Assembly (NCBI GenBank): GCA_963082875.1 | Contig: OY720099.1 | Location: forward strand, 7,874,001 to 7,938,000 | Direction: 5' to 3' | DNA length: 64,000 nt | From: Corella eumyota | Taxonomy: Eukaryota; Chordata; Ascidiacea; Phlebobranchia; Corellidae | In this document: in pieces, positions 48,630 through 60,787 of the stretch | Position numbering within the stretch: the first letter of the stretch is position 1 | Layout: the number at the start of each line of letters is the position of its first letter | Notes under the pieces: generated by a model | Seen by the model: only the letters and a program-made list of their open reading frames with translations | Database searches by the model: none | Told to the model about the DNA's origin: nothing | Translations under genes and position numbers: made by a program

Positions 48630-50798
48630 TGGTATACACAGTAAAAAGATTATTCAATTCTTTTTTATCGAGTTTAGGTTATCTTTTTGAAGGTTGGAAG
48701 GTTTCTAATAATAGAGTAACGCAAGTTTTTAAACAGTTCATCAAATGTTTTGAATTGGTATATTATTTTTAAAATTCAAAAACTGAGCCAAAGTACTTAC
48801 ATGAGTGTATGCTCATTTCTTGATCGTTATTTATTTGAATAACATAATTTATTCAACAACTGATTTCACCTTTCTGACAGGTTGAAAGGTCACAACTAGA
48901 TAAACAAGCAAAAATAAAAATTTAAAACTTTTATCCAGTAAACTACTATAAGACAAGCAAATTTATTTAATACAGATACAAAAATAAAGTAATTTTTAAA
49001 ATTAAAAAATATATTTAAATAAAAAAATTACCATACTATTTGGTATATCTTCCTTGTCATTTATCTAAATAACATTTTCTGAGTAAAATACCAATTTTGT
49101 TGAACTTAAATGAAAAAATATATGTTGTTAAATTTATAAAAAAAAAAAACTTTTTAGAAGATATTGGTTTGTACAAAGGCCTACCTAAAAATAACCTGAA
49201 AATAACAACAAAAGTGCCTACCCAAACTTTAATTGTTTGAAGATGCTAACATAAAAATATTATAAAATGGCCTACCCATATTTTAATTACTATAAAAAGG
49301 TTTTTACACAAAAGTGCCTACTAACCTTTATTTAAACAAAGAAATGTTTATCTAGAACTAGTTAAGTCACAGAAATACACCTACCCAAAAAAGTTTGAGT
49401 TGAGATTTGTTGTTTAATCTTACTTAAACTTGGACCCAATAGGCTAGGTTCATAAACAAAAATTCATTTTCTCAGAGAACTTTTAATACAGTAACTAAAA
49501 TAATATAAGCATTGATTGAATATTTTATATAGAAAATTGTAATATTAATATTAATTCTAAATTGTAATATTATTGTAATATTAATTCTAAATTGTAATAT
49601 TAATTCTATTTTACCAAAAATAAGTAAAAGTACATACATAAGTGCACTCAGATTTCTTGATACTTATTCTCCGACAAAAATGTTTCATTGATAACTGACT
49701 TCACCCTCTTGGGGGGTTGAAAGGTCGCAACTAAGAAAACAAGCAAAAAATAGTAATTTAGATTAAGATAAAAATTTTAGTTTGATATTTTAAACTAGTA
49801 AAATACTTCAACCTGATTTGGTGGTTACAAAACAAAATTTCATAACTTATCAATAATAAATAATCTTGCAAATTTTAATTAACAAACTATCAGTAAAATA
49901 ATACAAGGACAAATTAATATAATAAGAAATTTTGTTACCATACTTTTTTGTATATCTTTGATAGCGTGACATTTTTCTAGATTACATAAAAGTAAATCCT
50001 CAAATTGTTGTGCTAAAATGAATGATGTTTGTTAAATTTATATAACGTGTTTATCTGTAGTTATAGATTTGTACAAGGGCCTACCAAAAAAAGGTTAAAC
50101 AACAAAGGTGCCTACTCATATTTAAATTAATTTAAGGTATTAATATCAAAATATTACAAAATGTGCCTATTAAGACCTTATTCAAACAAAAACATGTTTA
50201 TCTAGAGCTAATTTAGTCACAGAAATTAGCTTACCCAGAGTAAAGTTTTCAAGTTGGATTTCTTTAAGCCAATAGTTTAATCTTACTTTAACTTGAACAC
50301 AAGATGCTGGGTTCAATAACAATGTCAGTCTCAGAGACTTTAAATAAAAGTTTAAAATGTAATTACAATGCTATACATTTAAAAACTCAAAATGAAAATG
50401 TACTTACTGTGGTGCACACACAACGAAGGTTGCAACGGTCTTGAAGACAGTCCAAGAATTGTTAGAAGGGCCAATCCAGATGTAAAGCTAGACTAGTGTC
50501 TACCCAGTATTAAAATAAAAAGGTTGGTAAATGGAGATAATATTTCAGTTCACTTAAACCTTAAGTGTAGGTTGAATAAAGACTTCTGAGATAATGCGAA
50601 ACTGATCCAATTTCGATAACTCTTTCTTTAATTTATTAATATCCAAAGGCCAATAAAGTTTTTGTTTGTTTTCTCTTGTCTTTAAAAGTTTTTCTTCTTT
50701 AAACTTTACAAACTAAAACAATAAAAGTTTAGTATTTTATCATAAAAATTTAAATTAAAAACATAACTAACTTTTATATTGAAAAAGTTCCTTACTTT
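48630..50798 (-). repeat. Array unit 7 (2169 bp)
   Basis: A copy of unit 4 including the 43 extra bases. The 51-codon open block is at 50560-50712. One of the few differences from unit 4 seen by eye is C for T at about 50,473. Confidence 0.85.
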
Positions 50799-52924
50799 TG
50801 GTACACACAGTAAAAAGATTATTTTATTCTTTTTTATTGAGTTTAGGTTATCTTCTTGAAGGTTGGAAAGTTTCTAATAATAAAGTCACGCAAGTTTTTA
50901 AACAGTTTATCAAACGTTTTAAATTGGTATATTATTTTTATAATTCAAAAACTGAGCCAAAGTACTTACATGAGTGTATGCACATTTCTTGATCGTTATT
51001 TATTTGAATAACATAATTTAATCAACAACTGATTTCACCTTTCTGACAGGTTGAAAGGTAACAACTAGATAAACAAACAAAAATAAAAATTTAAAACTTT
51101 TATCCAGTAAACTACTATAAGACAAGCAAATTTATTCAATACAGATACAAAAATAAAGTAATTTTTGAAATTAAAAAATATATTTAAATAAAAACTTTAC
51201 CGTACTATTTGGTATATCTTCCTTGTCATTTATCTAAATAACATTTTCTGAGTAAAATACCAACTTCGTTGAACTTAAATGAAAAAATATATGTTGTTAA
51301 ATTAAAAAAAAAAACATTTTTTAGAAGGTATTGGTTTGTACAAAGGCCTACCTAAAAATAACCTAAAAATAACAACAAAAGCGCCTACCCATACTTTAAT
51401 TGTTTGAAGATGCTAACATAAAAATATTATAAAAAGTGCCTACCCATATTTTAATTACTATAAAAAGGTTTTTACACAAAAGTGCCTACTAATCTTTATT
51501 TAAACAAAGAAATGTTTATCTAGAACTAATTTAATCACAGAAATAAACTTACCCAAAAAAAGTTTGAGTTGAGATTTGTTGTTTAATCTTACTTAAACTT
51601 GGACCCAATAGGCTAGGTTCAATAACAAAAATTCATTTTCTCAGAGAACTTCTAATACAGTAACTAAAATAATATAAGCATTGATTAAATATTTTATATA
51701 GTATTCTAAATTGTAATATTAATTCTATTTTACCAAAAATGAGTAAAAGTACATACATAAGTGCACTCAGATTTCTTGATACTTATTCCTTGATAAAAAT
51801 GTTTCATTGATAACTGACTTCACCCTCTTGGAAGGTTGAAAGGTCGCAACTAAGAAAACAAGCAAAAAATAGTAATTTAGATTAAGATAAAAATTTTAGA
51901 TTGATATTTTAAACTAGTAAAATACTTCAACCTGATTTGGTATAGTAGGTTAAAACACAAACTTTCATAACTTATCAATAATAAATAATCTTGCAAATTT
52001 TAATTAACAAACAATCAGTAAAATAATACAGGGACAAATTAATATAATAAGTAATTTTGTTACCATACTTTTTTGTATATCTTTGATAGCGAGACATTTT
52101 TCAAGATTACATAATAAGTAAATCACCAAATTGTTGTGCTAAAATGAATGATGTTTGTTAAATTTATATAACATGTTTATCTGAAGTTATAGACTTGTAC
52201 AAGGGCCAACCAAAAAAAGGTTAAACAACAAAGGTGCCTACTCATATTTAAATTAATTTAAGGTATTAATATCAAAATATTACAAAATGTGCCTATTAAG
52301 ACCTTATTCAAACAAAAACATGTTTATCTAGAGCTAATTTAGTCACAGAAATTAGCTTACCCAGAGTAAAGTTTTCAAGTTGGATTTCTTTAAGCCAATA
52401 GTTTAATCTTACTTTAACTTGAACACAAGATGCTGGGTTCAATAACAATGTCAGTCTCAGAGACTATAAATAAAAGTTTAAAATGTAATTACAATGCTAT
52501 ACATTTAAAGACTCAAAATGAAAATGTACTTACTGTGGTGCACACACAACGAAGGTTGCAACGGTCTTGAAGACAGTCCAAGAATTGTTAGAAGGGCCAA
52601 TCCAGATGTAAAGCTAGACTAGTGTCTACCCAGTATTAAAATAAAAAGGTTGGTAAATGGAGATAATATTTCAGTTCACTTAAACCTTAAGTGTAGGTTG
52701 AATAAAGACTTCTGAGATAATGCGAAACTGATCCAATTTCGATAACTCTTTCTTTAATTTATTAATATCCAAAGGCCAATAAAGTTTTTGTTTGTTTTCT
52801 CTTGTCTTTAAAAGTTTTTCTTCTTTAAACTTTACAAACTAAAACAATAAAAGTTTAGTATTTTATCATAAAAATTTAAATTAAAAACATAACTAACTTT
52901 TATATTGAAAAAGTTCCTTACTTT
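50799..52924 (-). repeat. Array unit 8 (2126 bp)
   Basis: A copy of unit 5, with scattered single-base differences (for example A for G at about 50,869 and T for C at about 51,492). The 51-codon open block is at 52686-52838. Confidence 0.85.
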
Positions 52925-55050
52925 TGGTACACACAGTAAAAAGATTATTTTATTCTTTTTTATTGAGTTTAGGTTATCTTCTTGAAGGTTGGAAGGTTTC
53001 TAATAATAAAGTCACGCAAGTTTTTAAACAGTTTATCAAACGTTTTAAATTGGTATATTATTTTTATAATTCAAAAACTGAGCCAAAGTACTTACATGAG
53101 TGTATGCACATTTCTTGATTGTTATTTATTTGAATAACATAATGTAATCAACAACTGATTTCACCTTTCTGACAGGTTGAAAGGTAACAACTAGATAAAC
53201 AAACAAAAATAAAAATTTAAAACTTTTATCCAGTAAACTACTATAAGACAAGCAAATTTATTCAATACAGATACAAAAATAAAGTAATTTTTGAAATTAA
53301 AAAATATATTTAAATAAAAACTTTACCGTACTATTTGGTATATCTTCCTTGTCATTTATCTAAATAACATTTTCTGAGTAAAATACCAACTTCGTTGAAC
53401 TTAAATGAAAAAATATATGTTGTTAAATTAAAAAAAAAAACATTTTTTAGAAGGTATTGGTTTGTACAAAGGCCTACCTAAAAATAACCTAAAAATAACA
53501 ACAAAAGCGCCTACCCATACTTTAATTGTTTGAAGATGCTAACATAAAAATATTATAAAAAGTGCCTACCCATATTTTAATTACTATAAAAAGGTTTTTA
53601 CACAAAAGTGCCTACTAACCTTTATTTAAACAAAGAAATGTTTATCTAGAACTAATTTAATCACAGAAATAAACTTACCCAAAAAAAGTTTGAGTTGAGA
53701 TTTGTTGTTTAATCTTACTTAAACTTGGACCCAATAGGCTAGGTTCAATAACAAAAATTCATTTTCTCAGAGAACTTCTAATACAGTAACTAAAATAATA
53801 TAAGCATTGATTAAATATTTTATATAGTATTCTAAATTGTAATATTAATTCTATTTTACCAAAAATGAGTAAAAGTACATACATAAGTGCACTCAGATTT
53901 CTTGATACTTATTCCTTGATAAAAATGTTTCATTGATAACTGACTTCACCCTCTTGGAAGGTTGAAAGGTCGCAACTAAGAAAACAAGCAAAAAATAGTA
54001 ATTTAGATTAAGATAAAAATTTTAGATTGATATTTTAAACTAGTAAAATACTTCAACCTGATTTGGTATAGTAGGTTAAAACACAAACTTTCATAACTTA
54101 TCAATAATAAATAATCTTGCAAATTTTAATTAACAAACAATCAGTAAAATAATACAGGGACAAATTAATATAATAAGTAATTTTGTTACCATACTTTTTT
54201 GTATATCTTTGATAGCATGACATTTTTCAAGATTACATAATAAGTAAATCACCAAATTGTTGTGCTAAAATGAATGATGTTTGTTAAATTTATATAACAT
54301 GTTTATCTGAAGTTATAGACTTGTACAAGGGCCAACCAAAAAAAGGTTAAACAACAAAGGTGCCTACTCATATTTAAATTAATTTAAGGCATTAATATCA
54401 AAATATTACAAAATGTGCCTATTAAGACCTTATTCAAACAAAAACATGTTTATCTAGAGCTAATTTAGTCACAGAAATTAGCTTACCCAGAGTAAAGTTT
54501 TCAAGTTGGATTTCTTTAAGCCAATAGTTTAATCTTACTTTAACTTGAACACAAGATGCTGGGTTCAATAACAATGTCAGTCTCAGAGACTATAAATAAA
54601 AGTTTAAAATGTAATTACAATGCTATACATTTAAAGACTCAAAATGAAAATGTACTTACTGTGGTGCACACACAACGAAGGTTGCAACGGTCTTGAAGAC
54701 AGTCCAAGAATTGTTAGAAGGGCCAATCCAGATGTAAAGCTAGACTAGTGTCTACCCAGTATTAAAATAAAAAGGTTGGTAAATGGAGATAATATTTCAG
54801 TTCACTTAAACCTTAAGTGTAGGTTGAATAAAGACTTCTGAGATAATGCGAAACTGATCCAATTTCGATAACTCTTTCTTTAATTTATTAATATCCAAAG
54901 GCCAATAAAGTTTTTGTTTGTTTTCTCTTGTCTTTAAAAGTTTTTCTTCTTTAAACTTTACAAACTAAAACAATAAAAGTTTAGTATTTTATCATAAAAA
55001 TTTAAATTAAAAACATAACTAACTTTTATATTGAAAAAGTTCCTTACTTT
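52925..55050 (-). repeat. Array unit 9 (2126 bp)
   Basis: Almost identical to unit 10; both carry GATTGTTATT and CATAATGTAATC at their starts, which units 5 and 11 lack. The 51-codon open block is at 54812-54964. Confidence 0.85.
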
Positions 55051-57177
55051 TGGTACACACAGTAAAAAGATTATTTTATTCTTTTTTATTGAGTTTAGGT
55101 TATCTTCTTGAAGGTTGGAAGGTTTCTAATAATAAAGTCACGCAAGTTTTTAAACAGTTTATCAAACGTTTTAAATTGGTATATTATTTTTATAATTCAA
55201 AAACTGAGCCAAAGTACTTACATGAGTGTATGCACATTTCTTGATTGTTATTTATTTGAATAACATAATGTAATCAACAACTGATTTCACCTTTCTGACA
55301 GGTTGAAAGGTAACAACTAGATAAACAAACAAAAATAAAAATTTAAAACTTTTATCCAGTAAACTACTATAAGACAAGCAAATTTATTCAATACAGATAC
55401 AAAAATAAAGTAATTTTTGAAATTAAAAAATATATTTAAATAAAAACTTTACCGTACTATTTGGTATATCTTCCTTGTCATTTATCTAAATAACATTTTC
55501 TGAGTAAAATACCAACTTCGTTGAACTTAAATGAAAAAATATATGTTGTTAAATTAAAAAAAAAAAACATTTTTTAGAAGGTATTGGTTTGTACAAAGGC
55601 CTACCTAAAAATAACCTAAAAATAACAACAAAAGCGCCTACCCATACTTTAATTGTTTGAAGATGCTAACATAAAAATATTATAAAAAGTGCCTACCCAT
55701 ATTTTAATTACTATAAAAAGGTTTTTACACAAAAGTGCCTACTAACCTTTATTTAAACAAAGAAATGTTTATCTAGAACTAATTTAATCACAGAAATAAA
55801 CTTACCCAAAAAAAGTTTGAGTTGAGATTTGTTGTTTAATCTTACTTAAACTTGGACCCAATAGGCTAGGTTCAATAACAAAAATTCATTTTCTCAGAGA
55901 ACTTCTAATACAGTAACTAAAATAATATAAGCATTGATTAAATATTTTATATAGTATTCTAAATTGTAATATTAATTCTATTTTACCAAAAATGAGTAAA
56001 AGTACATACATAAGTGCACTCAGATTTCTTGATACTTATTCCTTGATAAAAATGTTTCATTGATAACTGACTTCACCCTCTTGGAAGGTTGAAAGGTCGC
56101 AACTAAGAAAACAAGCAAAAAATAGTAATTTAGATTAAGATAAAAATTTTAGATTGATATTTTAAACTAGTAAAATACTTCAACCTGATTTGGTATAGTA
56201 GGTTAAAACACAAACTTTCATAACTTATCAATAATAAATAATCTTGCAAATTTTAATTAACAAACAATCAGTAAAATAATACAGGGACAAATTAATATAA
56301 TAAGTAATTTTGTTACCATACTTTTTTGTATATCTTTGATAGCGAGACATTTTTCAAGATTACATAATAAGTAAATCACCAAATTGTTGTGCTAAAATGA
56401 ATGATGTTTGTTAAATTTATATAACATGTTTATCTGAAGTTATAGACTTGTACAAGGGCCAACCAAAAAAAGGTTAAACAACAAAGGTGCCTACTCATAT
56501 TTAAATTAATTTAAGGTATTAATATCAAAATATTACAAAATGTGCCTATTAAGACCTTATTCAAACAAAAACATGTTTATCTAGAGCTAATTTAGTCACA
56601 GAAATTAGCTTACCCAGAGTAAAGTTTTCAAGTTGGATTTCTTTAAGCCAATAGTTTAATCTTACTTTAACTTGAACACAAGATGCTGGGTTCAATAACA
56701 ATGTCAGTCTCAGAGACTATAAATAAAAGTTTAAAATGTAATTACAATGCTATACATTTAAAGACTCAAAATGAAAATGTACTTACTGTAGTGCACACAC
56801 AACGAAGGTTGCAACGGTCTTGAAGACAGTCCAAGAATTGTTAGAAGGGCCAATCCAGATGTAAAGCTAGACTAGTGTCTACCCAGTATTAAAATAAAAA
56901 GGTTGGTAAATGGAGATAATATTTCAGTTCACTTAAACCTTAAGTGTAGGTTGAATAAAGACTTCTGAGATAATGCGAAACTGATCCAATTTCGATAACT
57001 CTTTCTTTAATTTATTAATATCCAAAGGCCAATAAAGTTTTTGTTTGTTTTCTCTTGTCTTTAAAAGTTTTTCTTCTTTAAACTTTACAAACTAAAACAA
57101 TAAAAGTTTAGTATTTTATCATAAAAATTTAAATTAAAAACATAACTAACTTTTATATTGAAAAAGTTCCTTACTTT
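55051..57177 (-). repeat. Array unit 10 (2127 bp)
   Basis: Near-copy of unit 9, one base longer in an A run at about 55,560. The 51-codon open block is at 56939-57091. The donor-like block at about 56,788 reads ACTACA instead of ACCACA. Confidence 0.85.
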
Positions 57178-59301
57178 TGGTACACACAGTAAAAAGATTA
57201 TTTTATTCTTTTTTATTGAGTTTAGGTTATCTTCTTGAAGGTTGGAAGGTTTCTAATAATAAAGTCACGCAAGTTTTTAAACAGTTTATCAAACGTTTTA
57301 AATTGGTATATTATTTTTATAATTCAAAAACTGAGCCAAAGTACTTACATGAATGTATGCACATTTCTTGATCTTTATTTATTTGAATAACATAATTTAA
57401 TCAACAACTGATTTCACCTTTCTGACAGGTTGAAAGGTAACAACTAGATAAACAAGCAAAAATAAAAATTTAAAACTTTTATCCAGTAAACTACTATAAG
57501 ACAAGCAAATTTATTCAATACAGATACAAAAATAAAGTTATTTTTAAAATTAAAAAATATATTTAAATAAAAAAATTACCGTACTATTTGGTATATCTTC
57601 CTTGTCATTTATCTAAATAACATTTTCTGAGTAAAATACCAATTTCGTTGAACTTAAATGAAAAAATATATGTTGTTAAATTAAAAAAAAAACAGTTTTT
57701 AGAAGGTATTGGTTTGTACAAAGGCCTATCTAAAAATAACCTAAAAATAACAACAAAAGCGCCTACCCATACTTTAATTGTTTGAAGATGCTAACATAAA
57801 AATATTATAAAAAGTGCCTACCCATATTTTAATTACTATAAAAAGGTTTTTACACAAAAGTGCCTACTAACCTTTATTTAAACAAAGAAATGTTTATCTA
57901 GAACTAATTTAGTCACAGAAATAAACTTACCCAAAAAAAGTTTGAGTTGAGATTTGTTGTTTAATCTAACTTAAACTTGGACCCAATAGGCTAGGTTCAA
58001 TAACAAAAATTCATTTTCTCAGAGAACTTCTAATACAGTAACTAAAATAATATAAGCATTGATTAAATATTTTATATAGTATTCTAAATTGTAATATTAA
58101 TTCTATTTTACCAAAAATGAGTAAAAGTACATACATAAGTGCACTCAGATTTCTTGATACTTATTCCTCGATAAAAATGTTTCATTGATAACTGACTTCA
58201 CCCTCTTGGAAGGTTGAAAGGTCGCAACTAAGAAAACAAGCAAAAAATAGTAATTCAGATTAAGATAAAAATTTTAGATTGATATTTTAAACTAGTAAAA
58301 TACTTCAACATGATTTGGTATAGTAGGTTAAAACACAAACTTTCATAACTTATCAATAATAAATAATCTTGCAAATTTTAATTAACAAACAATCAGTAAA
58401 ATAATACAAGGACAAATTAATATAATAAGTAATCTTATTACCATACTTTTTTGTATATCTTTGATAGCGTGACATTTTTCAAGATTGCATAATAAGTAAA
58501 TCACCAAATTGTTGTGCTAAAATGAATGATGTTTGTAAATTTATATAACGTGTTTATCTGAAGTTATTGACTTGTACAAGGGCTTACCAAAAAAAGGTTA
58601 AACAACAAAGGTGCCTACTCATATTTAAATTAATTTAAGGTATTAATATAAAAATATTTCAAAATGTGCCTATTAAGACCTTATTCAAACAAAAACATGT
58701 TTATCTAGAGCTAATTTAGTCACAGAAATTAGCTTACCCAGAGTAAAGTTTTCAAGTTGGATTTCTTTAAGCCAATAGTTTAATCTTACTTTAACTTGAA
58801 CACAAGGTGCTGGGTTCAATAACAATGTCAGTCTCAGAGACTATAAATAAAAGTTTAAAATGTAATTACAGTGCTATACATTTTAAGACTCAAAATAAAA
58901 ATGTACTTACTGTGGTGCACACACAAAGAAGGTTGCAACGGTCTTGAAGACAGTCCAAGAATTGTTGGAAGGGCCCATCCAGATGTTAAGTTAGACTAGT
59001 GTCTACCCAGTATTAAAATAAAAAGGTTGGTAAATGGAGATAATATTTCAGTTCACTTAAACCTTAAGTGTAGGTTGAATAAAGACTTCTGAGATAATGC
59101 GAAACTGATCCAATTTCGATAACTGTTTCTTTAATTTATTAATATCCAAAGGCCAATAAAGTTTTTGTTTGTTTTCTCTTGTCTTTAAAAGTTTTTCTTT
59201 TTTAAACTTTACAAACTAAAACAATAAAAGTTTAGTATGTTATCATAAAAATTTAAATTAAAAACATAACTAACTTTTATATTGAAAAAGTTCCTTACCT
59301 T
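57178..59301 (-). repeat. Array unit 11 (2124 bp)
   Basis: Full-length but more diverged than units 5-10, especially in its second half. The 51-codon open block is at 59063-59215. Confidence 0.85.
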
Positions 59302-60787
59302 TGGTACACACAGTAAAAAGATTATTTAATTCTTTTTTATTGAGTTTAGGTTATCTTTTTGAAGGTTGGAAGGTTTCTAATAATAAAGTAACGCAAGTTT
59401 TTAAACATTTTATCAAATGTTTTAAATTGGTATATTATTTTTATAATTCAAAAACTGAGCCAAAGTACTTACATGAGTGTATGCACATTTCTTGATCTTT
59501 ATTTATTTGAATAACATAATTTAATCAACAACTGATTTCACCTTTCTGACAGGTTGAAAGGTAACAACTAGATAAACAAGCAAAAATAAAAATTTAAAAC
59601 TTTTATCCAGTAAACTACTATAAGACAAGCAAATTTATTCAATACAGATACAAAAATAAAGTTATTTTTAAAATTAAAAAATATATTTAAATAAAAAAAT
59701 TACCGTACTATTTGGTATATCTTCCTTGTCATTTATCTAAATAACATTTTCTGAGTAAAATACCAATTTCGTTGAACTTAAATGAAAAAATATATGTTGT
59801 TAAATTAAAAAAAAAACTTTTTTAGAAGGTATTGGTTTGTACAAAGGCCTACCTAAAAATAACCTAAAAATAACAACAAAAGCGCCTACCCATACTTTAA
59901 TTGTTTGAAGATGCTAACATAAAAATATTATAAAAAGTGCCTACCCATATTTTAATTACTATAAAAAGATTTTTACACAAAAGATTTTTTTACTAACCTT
60001 TATTTAAACAAAGAAATGTTTATCTAGAACTAATTTAGTCACAGAAATAAACTTACCAAAAAAAAGTTTAAGTTGAGATTTGTTGTTTAATCTTACTTAA
60101 ACTTGGACCCAATAGGCTAGGTTCAATAACAAAAATTCACTTTCTCAGAGAACTTCTAATACAGTAACTAAAATAATATAAGAATTGTTTAAATATTTTA
60201 TATAGTATTCTAAATTGTGATATTAATTCTATTTTACCAAAAATGAGTAAAAGTACATACATAAGTGCACTTAGATTTCTTGATACTTATTCTTCGATAA
60301 AAATGTTTCATTGATAACTGACTTCACCCTCTTGGAAAGTTGAAAGGTCGCAACTAAGAAAACAAGCAAAAAATAGTTATTTAGATTAAGATAAAAAATT
60401 TTAGTTTGATATTTTAAACTAGTAAAATACTTCAACCTGATTTGGTATAGTGGGTTACGTCTCAAAGACAGTTCAAGAATTGTTTGTCTACCCAGTATTA
60501 AAATATAAAGGTTGTTAAATGGAAATAATATCTCAGTTTTACTTATAACTTAAGTGTAGGTTGAATAAAGACTTTTGAGATAATGTGAAACTGATCCATT
60601 TTCGACAACTGTTTCTTTAATTTATTAATAACCAACAGCCAATAAAATTTTTGTTTGTTTTTCCTTGTCTTTAAAAGTTTTTCTTCTTTAAACTTTACAA
60701 ACTAAAACAATAAAAGTTTAGTATGTTATCATAAAAGTTTAAATTAAAAACATAACTAACTTTTATATTGAAAAAGTTCCTTACTTT
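59302..60787 (-). repeat. Array unit 12, internally deleted (1486 bp)
   Basis: Matches the other units up to about 60,458, then jumps to TCTCAAAGACAGTTCAAG, skipping roughly 640 bases that in other units hold two exon-like blocks. The 51-codon open block survives at 60549-60701 with several amino-acid changes. It is the last recognisable member of the young array. Confidence 0.85.

Noticed and set aside
40066-59495. A 64-codon plus-strand frame recurring in eight array units (at 40066, 44369, 46495, 50798 and others)
   Set aside because: It begins at TTG, not ATG, is interrupted in units 1, 2, 4 and 7, and overlaps the minus-strand exon-like blocks. It recurs only because the units are copies.
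35811-60787. Retroelement or ribosomal gene array as explanation for the 2.1-kb units
   Set aside because: No reverse transcriptase, integrase, terminal repeats or ribosomal RNA sequence could be seen in a unit.
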